Positions 9,770 to 23,144 of a stretch of DNA of 64,000 nt are shown here, piece after piece. Position numbers and translations under genes: made by a program. Position 1 is the first letter of the stretch. Each line of letters begins with the position of its first letter. The notes beneath the pieces are model-generated. The model made no database searches, was not told the origin of the DNA, and saw only the letters and a program-made list of their open reading frames with translations. Source of the DNA: Rhizodiscina lignyota (taxonomy: Eukaryota > Ascomycota > Dothideomycetes > Aulographales > Rhizodiscinaceae); contig ML978122.1 in NCBI GenBank assembly GCA_010015805.1, positions 2,080,453 through 2,144,452 of the forward strand. Reading direction: 5' to 3'.

Positions 9770-12214
9770 CTAGCGCGACACACTGCCGCTCCTCCGGAAG
9801 GCACTGGTGATAGAACCGTGCCTGGCTTGCTCAAGGCCAGCAGCGACGCTCTTGCTCCTCGCCTGTTCGCTGGCAAGGTTCTGGTCAAAGTGGTAAAGCG
9901 GCTCGAGCTTGGCGTTCTTGTTGCGGAAGATATAGCGCTTAACGAAGTACGGAAGAGAGTGGCGGAGCTGGTACTGCATGTGCTTCGCGGTCGGGACGGC
10001 GAAGACGTAGTCGAGCTCCTCAAGAGTTCGCTGCTTTGTCTCGGGAACCAAGAAGAAGATCATGATGAGTGCGGTAACATTGAGAGCGGCGTAGAAACCG
10101 AACGCGCCGGTGGGCGTCATGGCTGCCACCATGCGGGGCCAGGTGAGACCGAGCACGAAGGCCCAAAAGAGACAGGTCGCGACGGCCCAACTCATTCCGA
10201 CTTCCCTGTGGGAGAGTGGGAAAACCTCTGTAAATGCGTTAAATCTTCGAGCGGCATGAACAGAGAAGGAGAGGATGAGAACATACCAGCAGAGTAAGTG
10301 AATGGCACTGGACCTTCACCAGGGCTGTAGAATGCTGCGAAGAGATAGATGAATGTAGCGACTAGGCCAAGATGCGCTTTATTGTCCGCAGGGATCAAGA
10401 AACAGAGGCCGCAGGCCAGCAGAGTCCAAGCCATGTTGGGAAAAGTGAAGAGCAGGAGAGCGCGCCTCCCAAAGGTGTCAATGGTCCAGACGGCCGGGAA
10501 AGCGAAGACAAAGTTGACAAGACCGAAGCCAAAAGATGCAACCAGGGCATTTGATGCAGTGGCACCGGCCTGCTGGAAGACGGAGGAGCTGTAGAAGGCA
10601 ATGATGTTGATACCACACATCTGTTGGGCGATCATGACGGTAAATGAAGCGAGAGTAGCGCGACGCACACGCGGGATGGTGAAAAGTTCAATGAAGCGGG
10701 TAAGATAGGTGCTTTTTCCGATAATATGAGCCTCCTCGACGAGTTGTGCGTGAACGTAGTACAGATCACGTGCGGCTTGAAGAGGTGTGTTTCGCAGACG
10801 GAGGAGCGACTTGTAGGCATTTTGATAGCGGCCCTGGATCATTGGTTAGCGTTGAATATCTAATTAGGACCTGCAACACATCTGCTTACCTTCTTCATGT
10901 ACCATCTTGGTGATTCGGGACAAAAGAACACACCGAAGACTAGTGGCACAGCTGGAATGAAGGCGGATCCTGGGAGGAAAGAACGTTAGGTGCTTCCTTA
11001 GCCCTCCCAAAATTATGGGACTCACCGAACTGAAGACGCCAGGCAATGGCGCCGGTATTGCGGACCGCGAGATTCGCGCAGAAACCGAGGAAAATGCCAA
11101 ACGCGGTCCAGAGCTGCCAGCACATAACCAGGCCACCTCGGACGGCGGCGGGGACGTTTTCCGCAGCTGAAGAATCATGTTAGTCCGAATAAGAAACAGC
11201 GTAATCAAAGTATTCAATATTTACCGTATATTGGGACCGTGCTAGCCTTGCTGCCCATGCCAATGCCGAGTAACAAACGCGTGATGAACAGTTGATACCA
11301 TGTCTACAGGTGCGTGATGTTAGCCAGTATATTCAAGAGCTTAGGAAATTTGCGAGTGACATTGGATTTCCCTACAGGAACCTGCAGCGGTAATGATATG
11401 AAAATTGAAACGGAGTATTTACCTGGGAGAAGCCAGAACCAATAACTGAGAGGAGGCAGAAGACGGCAGAGAAGAAGATGGTACCTCGACGACCAAAGTA
11501 ATTGTTCAATGGGTCTAAGAAGGCATTCTCGTTAGTTTCTCGATGCATTCAGACATTGAGAATGGCCATCTTACCAGAGATCCAGGCACCAAGAAATGCA
11601 GAGGCCAAGTATGGAGCGCCATTGATCAGTCCCACAAGCCACAGGTTGTGGATATAGTCCGGGTTTGGAACACTGTTGGTAGGAGCGTCGAGGTATTGAG
11701 CGTCGCTGATTCCGAAAGCTTGTGGGAAGGACAAGTTCGCGCCATTAGAGCCAGTCTGATCCCAGCCTTGGACAGCCGCGCCAATAGAGCAGAGGATGAC
11801 TGTGAAGTACATGGCCTTTGGCTGGCGCCACTTGTGAAGGACCTCATTTTGGAGAGCCTCCTTCTCCACATCCGTCAAGCCCTCAACCTCCTCAAAGCGT
11901 GCGGGATCCTGAGCGCAAAGAGCACCCTTCTTGAGAATATCGGTGATATCTGTCATTTCACGCTCCTGTGCGAAGTCCTCGACCTGCTGCAAGAGAATTT
12001 GCTTGGGGATGCCAGCCAATGGGTTCTTGATCCTGCACATTAACACTTATTAGCAAATGCAAACACATAGCGCATTATTATGAGTCAGTGTGTACCTGGC
12101 TTCCTTGTTACTGTTGAGGTTGACCTCATCGTGACTGAAACCCTTCTCGTTGTAGGCAGTGTCGCCATTCTCAAAGGTCTCGTTCTGGACCTTCTTCTCC
12201 TCAATGTCCGACAT
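9770..12214 (-). CDS. MFS sugar/inositol-type transporter
   Basis: I reconstruct eight exons: 12214-12096, 12032-11575, 11514-11423, 11303-11225, 11166-11026, 10969-10890, 10833-10287 and 10227-9770. All are in phase and give about 657 residues. Family signatures are present: a long acidic cytosolic N-terminus, [16 protein letters not shown] in helix 1, [11 protein letters not shown] after helix 2, RLLLGIGMG, the PESPRWY(M) motif after helix 6, [14 protein letters not shown] in helix 7, DTFGRR, and [13 protein letters not shown] after helix 12. A Lys/Arg- and Ser-rich tail follows. The [11 protein letters not shown] signature is typical of the fungal myo-inositol/polyol-like branch of the sugar porters. 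It would sit in the plasma membrane as a proton symporter; the exact substrate is not readable. Confidence 0.92.
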
Positions 12215-15200
12215 TTTGAATAGGAGCGGGCACTTGAGGTGTGCTAAAGAAATGAAATAGCAGTTCGAAGAGATCTGCGAAATCAATAACGTGCCGATAT
12301 GTGCACTCTGAAGTTTGAAACGTGGTCTTCTTTCAAAAGTAGGCCAGAGTGATGGGCAAGGGAGGTTGTGTTTGAAGAAAAAGTGTGGATTTCGTTCGGG
12401 CAGAAGTAATAGTGACCTGCCAATACCCGAGGGAGAGTCACTCGATGAAGATGCTCTTGCTGTGAATAAGGTGCTGGGTGAAAGTGGGGATATAGTGAGC
12501 TTAAATAAATGTTTGTGGCATCAGAGAGCGTGATCGGCAATTTGAAGAGTGAATGGAATTGCACACCACCTCGACAGCAAGGAAGAGCAAATGAAGAGTG
12601 AATGCTGATCTAATTTTGCGGGAAGTACGCCTGCAGCTCTTTCGTGCTAGGGAAGTGCTGGACTAGGACCTATACAGCAGCACTACTGCTCACCTACAAA
12701 CCTGCCTTGGATTACTACTCGAGGAGCACGTTTGGCTCATTCCAATGGGCGTGGTTATTGCCCCATGGAGCCCCAGGCGGAGTGAATGCTTGGGACCTGT
12801 TGGTGATGCAGGGTGTGACCAGCATCTGTGCACGTCGGACAAGGAGACTTTGGAGTTGTTTCCCGTTGACAAGGGTCTCACAAGGCCTAAGGAGCTTCGG
12901 GCTTAACGCGGCCACTTGGCGGTTGCATGGCAGACAGAGCCGCCGCTGAGAGATCTCACGCCTCCGATGTGGCCTGCCCTTGGCTCTCTCCCCAATCACT
13001 CGCAGCGTTTGAGCCGTTGTGGAGAAGATCCACTTGCGCATGCTTCTCTCCTTCAAGATGGTCAAAGCAAAGCGGAAAGCCGCCTTGTTGGTCGGGTCGA
13101 AGCTGCTCAGTCGGCATTTACGCCGCCGAGCCGAATATTCGTGCCACCATCTTCATTCGCAGAGTCGAATGTTCGCACACAGACCACCTCTGAGCAGGGC
13201 TCTCTGGTCGGCTTTGGGAAAGGCCAGTCCATGTTGAGATTCTCGCAGGAGGGAGCTGCTTTGTCGCGTCGAACAGCATGAGACGGTGTCCGCCCTGAGC
13301 CGAGTCACTGCCTCCCCATCATGGCTTGTAGATGCACGTCGAGGGATGACGTCGACTGTGCAAGAGCAAATCCCAGATCTCCTGCTGTAGTTTATGTGAC
13401 TGAGATGTTTGATTCGCACTGGCTTGACTCGTGAGGATGAGAGAAACATTGGATATGTCCTCTGCCTCTTGGTGAGATTGATATGTGGAGTGGAAACACT
13501 GAAGATCCACGACTCCTCGCGAGTCCGCAATTGCAAAGGCGTTCGATCGGCGTCAGAAACTGCTGCATCCAGCCCGTCGTTATCCTGCGAGATTCTGGTA
13601 TGGTCCTGAACGCTCTCTTTGGCCTGTAAAACGCCGCCAAATTAACGGTGGGTTATGCACGAGTCGGATGGGTTATATTTGGATCTCTGGATCCTTTCGG
13701 ACCTCGTCTCAACCATCAGAAAAATGGAGACTTGGGGTAATGGGTCGAGCGCTGCTTCAGGAAGGCTTCTAGAATATGCATGGAAACCAACGACCCCAAC
13801 TTGTGTACGCGGCCCATTCCCAAAATGGCTAGCCCATATTTCAGCTGCCACACCGACTGGATCACTCAGAAATTCTCTGCAGCGGCGAATAATGCAGGAT
13901 GCACTCTCAACAACGCGGAGGCTCCCTTACGTCTTGCAACGGCCAATGACTGGTGCTTCCAAGAGTCTTCTAGATGCATTAGCGTCCTTTTGCTCTGAAG
14001 GCGGTCGAATAACGACGGTTCAACCTTACATCCGCCCGAGGCCTCTGCCATCTGCCACACCATCAATCCGACTCCTTTCTGCTGCTTGATCCCGCTGCGC
14101 TATGCTCGGGAAGACCCATCCTCAAGATTCCTCAGGCGTACCCGCCACAAGGGTTCACACGCCTGTCGCCTCTCGTGGCCTTTCGCACTTTCTCCGAAGA
14201 TGTTATAGATGTAGCTAACGAGTCAGCATTGATGTAACGCTGCTGAGATCCTGGTCACCATGCTGCAGACAGTTTGCAGAAGCGGTCATTCCCAGCACAC
14301 CAGTGCTCTTGCGCGAGCCAGTCAAGAGCATTCTGAGAGCGAGAGCCAGTGAGATAATGCTCTCAGACATGTAGTCCAGCATCATCCATGACATCCCATG
14401 GCACCGCCAGCCGTGTCTTGTACAGCCTTGATGTCGGCTGCCTTGCCGTTTTGGCTATTAGCCCTAGCAATCAAGCCTGCGGAAATAAGTATTCGTCTGC
14501 ACTTCCATTGTCCTTCCTGCAGAACGCCTTCGCTATGTTATCATCTCGAAACCGCCTCGTGACTTCCTTTCAGGCCTCCAGCTGCACAGTCGTCCAAGCG
14601 TTTCCTTCTAGCTTCCTTCTGGAAGATGTTGAGAAGGAATTCCGACAGGCATTCCCCGTACCTTACTCCAGCTTTGTCCACTGTATCGCGGGATTAATCA
14701 GCCTCAACAGGGCTGAAACGCCACAGATGTGTTCGTGCTTTGCAGTAGTTGGTCTTGAATAGAGTCAGTAAGCTCTCGCGAGGCTCACCGCGGACGGCCT
14801 GTGCGGCTGAAAAAGGAGGACGAGACGAAAATGGCTCTTGCAAGAGCTGGCGTGATGTGGGTTTCTGCTCAGAATTCCTGGTCTAACGACTCCACAGGGA
14901 CTACCTTCTAGCGGCCTTCTAGAAGAACGCCGTACGCCTGGGCCCCTTGGTTTTGCGACGCAGACACGGCACACCGATGATGCCATATCGAATGCCGCGA
15001 TACAAACCTGGAGGAGATCTTGACGAGAGATGAAAGTGCCAACTCAACAGTTTGAACCGCCTGCAAGTTTCCACCGAAACGGATCATGACATGTTCGGCG
15101 CAGAAGTTTCTTGACTCGCGCGCTCACAATGCCGTCTCCAACGAAGAATTGCTCGAGCCCTCTCCCCATGGATGCGAAATGATCTCCATCTCTCAACTCC

Positions 15201-16357
15201 CTCTCGTCGCTTGAATCGCTTCAGCGGCGGTGTCGTGAAGATCAGAGGTCTATGTCTTCCAAGTCGGCAAGCCGATGTATCTCAATATTCATCAACTATT
15301 AGGTATGAAGTAGCCTCGCAATCGGAAACTAATCCCGATCTCTCCACAAACGTCCCCGCGCCGCAAACCTGGGGTTCACCCCACTCCTGACCATGGCAAA
15401 GATCACCACTTCCAAGAACGGCACGGAAAGTTCCAAGGTGCAGGAAAACCCCGACTCAATCACGTCGTGTCGCGCGCTACTCCATGGCTACGGCACGCCG
15501 TGAATCTCCTGATTCTCCAAATCGAGATACATCTCGCATTATCCCCGCAAACGCTTGACTCGTGCCGCCGCCGACGATATTGGCTCGACACAGTTCAAAA
15601 ACGATGACAACTGAAACCAGATCGGATTTCATCATCGCGCAGAACGTGGCACGCCGATCTTGCTGCGAGTGCGGCTCGGAAACAATCAAATGTGACATGG
15701 AAACGCGACACAGCCAGCCATACGTGAAATTCCGAGTTACTTGCGTTCTACTATCTCATCCGGTCCCGCGAAACCAAAAGATCGCTTTGCTGTTATAACG
15801 AGCGGGATGGTCATAAGGATGGCTCGGCCACGATAAATAATTGGCTGCAAGAGAAGCTGTAATGGTACGGAGGACCAGTAATACACTTCGGGGCAAGCAA
15901 GAGCATTTTCTGAAAGCTTGATCATTAGTGAGGAGCAACATTGCACAGCAACGAAGTCTTACTCTTCAAGGTAGGAATACGATATACTAGACAGTATTTA
16001 TCAAAATATTACAACTTCAACGATTATAGTTTGTATTAACCGGAGGAGGTTATTCACGATCTCTTGCATTTTGGGGCACACATGGCCCATCACGTTAAAC
16101 GATACAAAGGCACATTGTCTCGAATCATTTTGGTATTCAAGTATGAGACACACTGCTCGCTTCTCGCGCACTTCTCAAAAAGCGGCGGAACGAGCACAAG
16201 TGTCCGTGTAAGCTCTCTGAAGCCACTCTCCGAAAAGCCATGAGGCAAATCACAAGTACCGCCGTCGCCCTAGTCCTCATAGGGTATCATAGCCTGTTAC
16301 TCCGAATCTGGCGAGTATACGACACGCCTACTCCTGAAGATACTCCTGCGATCATAC
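12215..16357. other. 4.1-kb stretch without a recognisable gene
   Basis: The first part is the promoter of the MFS gene. From about 12600 to 16300 both strands hold only short overlapping frames, the longest about 144 codons at 13655-14089 on +. None shows a domain I know. Base composition is not AT-rich, so this does not look like strongly RIP-mutated repeat DNA. I see no terminal repeats, reverse transcriptase or transposase motif. It could contain a long noncoding RNA, an orphan multi-exon gene or very old gene remains. The end toward 16300 is the 3' flank of the SNF2 gene. Confidence 0.5.
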
Positions 16358-19300
16358 CTATCCCTGAAGCAGAGAATCCTCCTCGTCCATCACATACGCC
16401 TCAATCCTCATCTTCTTCGCACCTTCCTCGATTTCACTCTCCTCGTCGCGAGCACGCTTACCGCCACCAAGTGTGCCGGAGAAGTACGAGCCACTGCCAG
16501 ATGCACCAGGGGTTGCCACACCGGACACAGTACGAGTAGATGCAGTGGTAAGTCCAGCGAGTGGAGCGCTAACAGAGTCGTCATCGTCCTGGGCCAGCTC
16601 CATCTGTGCTCTCGCCTTCTGATGGATGAGCTTCTGCTGCTCGATGAACATTGCCATGTCCTTATCCTCTCGATGATGCGCCAAACAAGGCGCGCACTCA
16701 ACATAGAACGCCGTAGCATTCTCGTCGTAACCAAGGGTCTCGTACTCAATCAGATTGTTACCAAGCAGAGTTGAGCCATCGAAATCGAAACAATCTTCGC
16801 AATATGCATGTGAGCACCAACGGCAACGGTACAGCATGCCTCCAGCGTTCGCGTTGTTCTTACCACAGTCATAACAGTTATGCTGTGGGCAGTAGAAGGA
16901 TATGCCCTTCATTTTTGCCTTGGCCTCGTCGCTTAAACAATCGTGGTGATAGGATCTCGGACAACTGGCACATAAAACTAGTTCCCCGCCATCCCAACAG
17001 ACTTGGCAGTACTCCTGGCTGTTGATGAGAGGGCGCTTAGCTCTCACACGATCGGCCAGACGAGGGTCCTTGCCAGCAAGAGTTGGTACCGCTTCCCAAT
17101 CACCGCAAAGGAGTGACTCTTTGTTGACAGCATAGCCATCAACCATGACGGTCGTGTTCTTGTCCCTGCGGCGGTCCTCTCTGCTGATGTCCTCCGGCAG
17201 AAGAGGCGACTCTTTCCACGTCTCGCGATGGACTTGCTTGCCTTCAAATACTGCACACTCAACGCGTTCCATCATGGCAAGCCATTCCTTCTCATCCGCC
17301 TCTGGCACCGTTTCTCCAGCACTGGAAGCATCAAGACTAGTGTCGCTAGGCTTGTCTCGGCACTTGTCCAGTATGGTCTCCACGTCCCAAGACAGCATTT
17401 CGGTGGGGTCGATGTTTGCATGCGAAAGGGTTTGCGCGCCGCGGCGAATCAGCGACTTCAACGTGCCGGTATCCATCTGAGGCATGTCGTCGGTGGATGT
17501 TCCCGGGCCCTTGCCTTTGCGGCCTTTCGTTGGTGAACTGTGAACGTTCCTCATTGACTCCGTAATCTTCGTCGACAAGTACAGCTTCTTCCGAATGCGA
17601 CCAAGCATCTGCTCCTCAACTGTGCCTTGCGTACAAAGCTTGTACATAGTTACAGGCTGTGTTTGGCCGATGCGGTGTGCTCGAGCCTCCGCCTGAAGAG
17701 TAATCTGCGGATTCCAGTCCTCGTCGAGGAAAATCACTTCACTCGCGGTTTGGCAATTTATACCAAGTCCACCAGCCCGTGTCGAGATAAGCATCACTTG
17801 ATACTCGGGCATCTGATTGAACATTCGTATGGACAGGTTTCGGCGGGCCCTTGAAGTGCCTCCGTCGAAACGTGAGTACTTGAACGAGGATCCGTCACCG
17901 CCAAGGAGAGCAAGCAGATCTTCTGCAAGGTCAAGAGTCTTTGTGAACCCCGAAAAGACGAGGACCTTTTTCTTTCGTTGCAGTACCAAATCTTGGAGAA
18001 GTTTGTGTAACACAACGAACTTGCCTGACGCCATGACAATATGCTCGCCTAGAAAGTATGGCTCCGGGGCCACATTGGGCAGAAGGTACGGGTGGACGCA
18101 GATCTGGCGCAGTTGCATGACGAGATTCTGTAACCTGCGCCATAAATCCTTGGTAGAGACATCGTTCTGCTCTTGTTCCAATGCATCTTGCAATATCTGC
18201 TTCGTCTCTGCCCACTGGTTGTCTGTACTGGTGCTTGCTTCTGCACGCTGGTCGTTATCCGTTCCAACAGCGAGCTCGGCGGCTTCTGCACGCAGAACTG
18301 ACTGCTCTTTGAGGCCAGCATTGTGAAAGACCTCATTGAGCAGACCATCTCCAGCCTTCGTCAACATGCGAGTATACCAAAACCGCTGCATTGGAGTCAA
18401 TGGCACGTAAAGGAGAACTTCTTCCTTGGGAGGGAGGCCAAGATTTACGGTCGGACTGTCTTTCATCCGGCGAAGACAGATGAGCTCGAGAAGTCGTCTT
18501 GCATGGTCCATGACGTCCGTACGAACCTGACCCTTCGTGAGGTCGAACGAAGTCTTGAATAGCTCAGAGGTACGATCAGTGAAGACGTCCGGGTAGAGCC
18601 AGTGCAACAACGCCCACATTTCGAGCATATTGTTTTGCAGAGGAGTTCCAGTGAGTATCAAGCGATGTTCCGCCTTGATACCTTGAAGCGCAGCGGATAC
18701 CTGCGCCAGACTGTTCTTAATCTTGTGTCCCTCGTCCAAGACCACGTATTTCCATACGAATGCTTGTCTGAACCAAGCCTTTTCAGCCGCGAAAGTGTCG
18801 TACGAGGTGATAATGAGCCTGTATGGTCCGCCCTCACTCGAGCTGGCAAAGGAATTTGCGGTGATTGCTCTTTTGCCCTTCGCGCCCCTGATTTTTACCG
18901 ACGCATTTCCGAACCGGTCCATCTGGCCCACAGCAATTTTCTTCAGCATCGCACGCTCGTGAGCAGCTCCGTGGAACCGTAGTGCGTTTAGTTTAGGTGC
19001 CCATTTTGCGGCTTCGGCCATCCAAGAGCTCACGACACTCAAAGGACAAACAACGAGGTAAGGTCGAATCTCGTCTCCTTCTTTCTCCGCCGAGGTCCTC
19101 TCGCGGCGTTCCTCGAGGTGTTGGAAAAGGGACAGAGTCTGAAGAGTCTTGCCGAGTCCCATTTCGTCGCCGAGCATGCCCGAGGTTCCATTGTCGTGCA
19201 GGTATACCATGTATGAGAGACCGGTCAGCTGGTAGTCTTTGAGAGTCGCAGTGATACTAGAATATTGTCAGTACAAGATGAAAATGCCACAATCGATGTC

Positions 19301-20058
19301 ACCTACCCCTCGGGCTGCTGATTGATATCACCGTGAGGCACCTCTTGTCCAGACAACTCAGACCTCTCCATTAGCGTCTCGAGTTTCCTAATGTGATTGT
19401 CGTCGGGGAGCAGAGGGAGAAATAAGGCTTTGTTATGCAACAGCCAATTGTTCTTTTTGGCCAACGTCTGCGTGGCGATCTCATGCCGAATTTGAGATCT
19501 CGAGGTTAATGCAGTCTTGTCTGGCGATAGAAGGTCTTTGCCCGGCTGGGACTTTCGGCGCGGCGAGTAAACCTTCGCCTTCATCGAGTACGAGATTGAG
19601 GGAAGAGAAGTCCTCGTTCGTAATTCTCGGCCGTAGCGAGACTTTGCAGGCTGAGGGGCTTCAAGAACAGCCTCATCCTTCTCAACATCTTCGTCTTCCA
19701 CGCCGCTTGGAACAAAGTCGGAAAAACCTTGGGAGAGGGCTGCGGATGGTGTGGAATTCCCAGAAGAGTCCTCCGTGTACAGAACGCGTGTACGCTCTCG
19801 AAGACCGCGAAGGCTTTCTGCCCCTGTTGTATTCGAACGAGAACCAGAAGAGACTTGAGCAGGCTGGAATGCCTCGGGCTTAGGTTGCATCTCAGCCATC
19901 GCTCTTCTCTCGCGAGTCGCGGATGAAAGAATTCGACGAGAAGCGAAAGCTGCGAGCAGAGTAGAAGCAGTCTCAGATGTTCGCTTTTGAGGGATCTGCT
20001 TTGGAGGAGTGCGGGGGATTGGGGAACCCAATATAATGCGGGGGTATCTGGAGTCCAT
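16358..20058 (-). CDS. SNF2-family chromatin-remodelling ATPase with C-terminal PHD fingers
   Basis: There are two exons, 20058-19307 and 19256-16358, with a 50-base intron. The Met at 20058 (MDSRYPRI) is chosen over an upstream in-frame Met. The protein is about 1216 residues. Exon 1 is a basic, Ser/Pro-rich region. Exon 2 carries the whole SNF2 motor: DEMGLGKTLQT (motif I), the DEGHKIKN box (motif II), LTGTPLQNN (III), LVFSGFTKTLD (IV), STRAGGLGINCQ (V) and QAEARAHRIGQ (VI). About 150 residues later come two Cys/His clusters, CQVCWDGGELVLCASCPRSYH and CYDCGKN...CRWCSHAYCEDC, which fit a PHD plus extended PHD unit. It should act in the nucleus as an ATP-driven nucleosome remodeller. Domain order differs from classic ISWI or CHD. 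Its head-to-head partner is a Clr2-like silencing factor, so a Mit1-like role is possible but unproven. Confidence 0.9.
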
Positions 20059-20791
20059 TGTAGGTGAATTGGCCAAAAGAGTAACGAGAGTTGCCAAGGA
20101 AATGTGAATGCAGAAGTAAACTCATCAGGCAGCAACAAAACATGAGGTGTACCAAGTGGATAGTAAGTGAAGCTTGAAGCACACTCTGTTCCTCCTCAGC
20201 GCCGCGCCTTCAAGTTGGGCGGCCTCCACTGTGGTGTAGTAAGTGTTCTTTGACATTGTAAGAACTCAACTGAGTCTACACAAACCCTAATAGCCAAGCC
20301 AACCTCAAGACAACGAGCATGCGAAGCCAAAGTGAGCTAAGATGTGTTGAGCTAATAAAGCGATGCGAAGTGACTGATCTCAAAAATCGAAGGTGTGTGA
20401 AATGAGATGGGAGCGAGTACTGCTCGACGCGTTCACGCGTAGAAAGCTCCCGCCCCCTGTCGATCGGCGGTTTGCTTTTCCGGGGCCGAGAGAGAGGATT
20501 TCCCCGGCCAACCAGAGATCGTCTGGAGCGCCTCAAGGTGCAGGGGGTCTGGAGGATGACATCGGATCGGCCAAGGGAAAAATTGGCGACTCCGTAAACC
20601 AAACTTCACCAGCCACAACACTAAGCAAGGGCACGAGCTTGAGCACACGACATCCACTCCCAAACTTCCGGCATCTTCAACAAGAAGATGTAAATCTCGA
20701 TTTATCGACACCCACGTGATTTGGTGTGAAGCGCCACCGGTTCCCGCGAAGCACTCTAATTACCTCCGCACTGTGACGACCCACGGGCAAG
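20059..20791. promoter_or_regulatory. bidirectional promoter between SNF2/PHD and Clr2-like genes
   Basis: This is a 733-base divergent intergenic region. It has short antisense-like frames but no gene I can support. Both flanking genes start outward from it, so it should hold both promoters. No specific factor site was identified. Confidence 0.5.
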
Positions 20792-22796
20792 ATGGGACGC
20801 TTCTACCCGCTGTACATTCGGCGTAGTGATGGCGTTCTCGAGGTATTGACTGGAAGAGACAAAACAAGAGAAAAGAATGAACCACCCGCGAAGCAACTCG
20901 ATTCTACTCCCGACGAAAAGGGCGTGTCCAATTACTATCGACTGCTTTCAGCCAACGATGCCAAGCACATGGACTGGAGGAGGAAGCTTGGGACCATGCT
21001 TATTCGAGAGATAGGTGGGAAAGAGCACAGTGGGCCTGGTATTTGGTTCCAGAACCTCAATTAATGAACAAAGCTAAATCGTAAAAGAACAAGCATACAT
21101 TCTGCATGATCTTCCGGAGAACTACAGACTGTACGAACATATCAAGTCAAAGGCGGTCCAGCCAAAAGGCGAAGGAGTTACCGAGCCACCAAAGTCGAAC
21201 AAGACTCACGCTGGTGGAGGCCATGATCGTCAAGATGCCTATCTTTACGGCCATCCGTTAGGTCGCAAGAAACGATTCAGGTCGCCAGCTGACTTTTTCC
21301 CACATCTGCTCTGGCTCGCCACCGATCCCCAGGGCGATCCAAACAATTGCACATGCAAAGTATGCTGCCCGGATGAATTGCAACCTGACGAACCTAAGGA
21401 AGTAAAGTCCTTACCAGTTAAGAAGGAAGACACTGCTAGACCGACAGGTCAAACGCAGGTAGTTGTGGAGCTCCCACCAAGGCAGAATTCATCGAATCCA
21501 CACACTCCAGCAACACGTCCACCTTCTGCTGGTGCAAATTCAAACCCCCGAGTACCGACTCCCCAATCCCAAACAACTATTCCTACGCCACTACCACAGC
21601 CTCGTTCTCTCGATCAACAGATAGACTCACAGTACGGTGCATTCCTCTACCGTCCTGGTGAGCTAGTCTGGTTCTATCGTGGCCTCGCATGGGGCCTGGG
21701 TATCGTAACTCGCCGCTACAAGCTCAAAGGAGATACGAATGATGTGCGAGGTTACGTTGTCCAACCTCTCTCTCATCCATTCGAGAGCCCTCCTCAAGTT
21801 CACATCTTTCGTGATGAAAACATGAGGCCATGGCTAGCCTGGAGTGCACCGGGCTTTACTCATCAATCACTCAACAATATCGCAACCATATCATATGAAC
21901 ATATGGATTGGCAAGGGTTGCTCAACAAGAAGTACGGCGAAGGCGATGCCCAAGTCGACGGCAGCATCATGGCCGCACGTGCTATCGACATGACATACAG
22001 CCTTTTCTCCTTCCTTAAAGCGAACAATCCCGAGCCTAATATACAAGAGCGTCGCTACAACGGCATATACATTGGCGGTGAGAAATTCTGGCTTGGGGAA
22101 CCTGCAAGGCTCAGAACAGGCCCCGGTGCAGACGTCATTGTGCTCAGCGAGATCATAGAACGCACTACCAAAGGCTTTGCAGGACAGAGCTCAAATCCCA
22201 CAATCGTCATCGTCGGCGATGTCTTCCAGCTCCACACTGCAGATCCTGGCCAGCAAATTCCTTCAGATGCTGGATTGCCGCTCCGCATGCGGGAAGAGGC
22301 CAAGCAGCGCAATATGATTGCCATTCCTGCCCGTCGTCCTGCATCATATTGGAAGCTGGTGCGGTCGCTCACACGCGCTTCTGTTACAGATATCAAAGGG
22401 AGATGGTACGAAGCAACCATCCTTTGTCCCATCTTACAAGGCGAAGAGTATGCTCGGAAGAAGGCCGAGGGGGATGTGTCAGACGTAGGATTTTGGATGA
22501 ACTCCCGTGGTGATGCACAACAGGATGCAGCAAGGAAGACTGTCGTTGTCCCGAAGGCAGACAGACTCGAAGCGTTTGGCAAGGCGGTTCCAAATGGCAC
22601 GACGATCACAGAGGGCATCCAACCACCGACTCAAGAGGAGATAACTGCGGCACTTGCAAGGATGGGGGCCCAAGACCCACAGCATAGCCAACCGCAACCG
22701 CAGGCAGAAGTACCGATGGAAGAGTTCATGGATTTCGAGAAGATGTCAACCGAGGTGTATGGAAACAACTTCAGTGGTCATTTCAGTGGCGTGTAA
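20792..22796 (+). CDS. clr2: Clr2-like transcription-silencing protein
   Basis: There are two exons, 20792-21038 and 21094-22796, with a 55-base intron; 649 residues. The N-terminal block has GRFYPLYIRRSDG, NYYRLL, HMDWRRKLG and, across the intron, YILHDLPENYRLYEH. A conserved segment RQDAYLYGHPLGRKKRFRSP follows, then FFPHLLWLATDP with a CTCKVC Cys motif. After a Pro-rich linker the second domain begins at GAFLYRPGELVWFYRG. This is the architecture of Pezizomycotina proteins related to fission yeast Clr2 (cryptic loci regulator 2), a subunit of the SHREC histone deacetylase-remodeller complex. The role in this organism is inferred from the family. Confidence 0.85.
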
Positions 22797-23144
22797 AGCT
22801 ATGCGACATTTCATTTTGCGCATTGCGATGGTGAGGGAGATGGTATTTGATTTGACAAATATTATGCACACTCCCAAGCAACACACTTGCTTATATTCGG
22901 AGCAGTCATGATTTTATGAGCGCCAGGCGTCAGTGAAGACTTGCAGTCGAGTTATAGGATAGCAAATAAGTGAAAAAGGAATAAAAATTCATAGCTACTT
23001 TACGTGTGCCCCTTTTCTGGGTGAGAAGGTGAGATCTGTGTATTACCGCCGAATTTCAACAATCTCCACCTCGCCCACGAAGGAACTCTGCCACATCTTC
23101 AACCCTCCAACTTCGACCTTGACTTTCATCGATAAAACAGTACT
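22797..23144. other. intergenic, no gene seen
   Basis: A 348-base gap between two genes on the + strand. It should contain the clr2 terminator and the TRM12 promoter. Nothing else was noted. Confidence 0.4.

Noticed and set aside
9731-10297. 188-codon plus-strand frame
   Set aside because: It lies antisense to the last exons of the MFS transporter, whose own frame is strongly conserved.
12600-16300. RIP-mutated transposon relic
   Set aside because: Composition is not AT-rich, and no terminal repeats or transposon protein motifs were seen.
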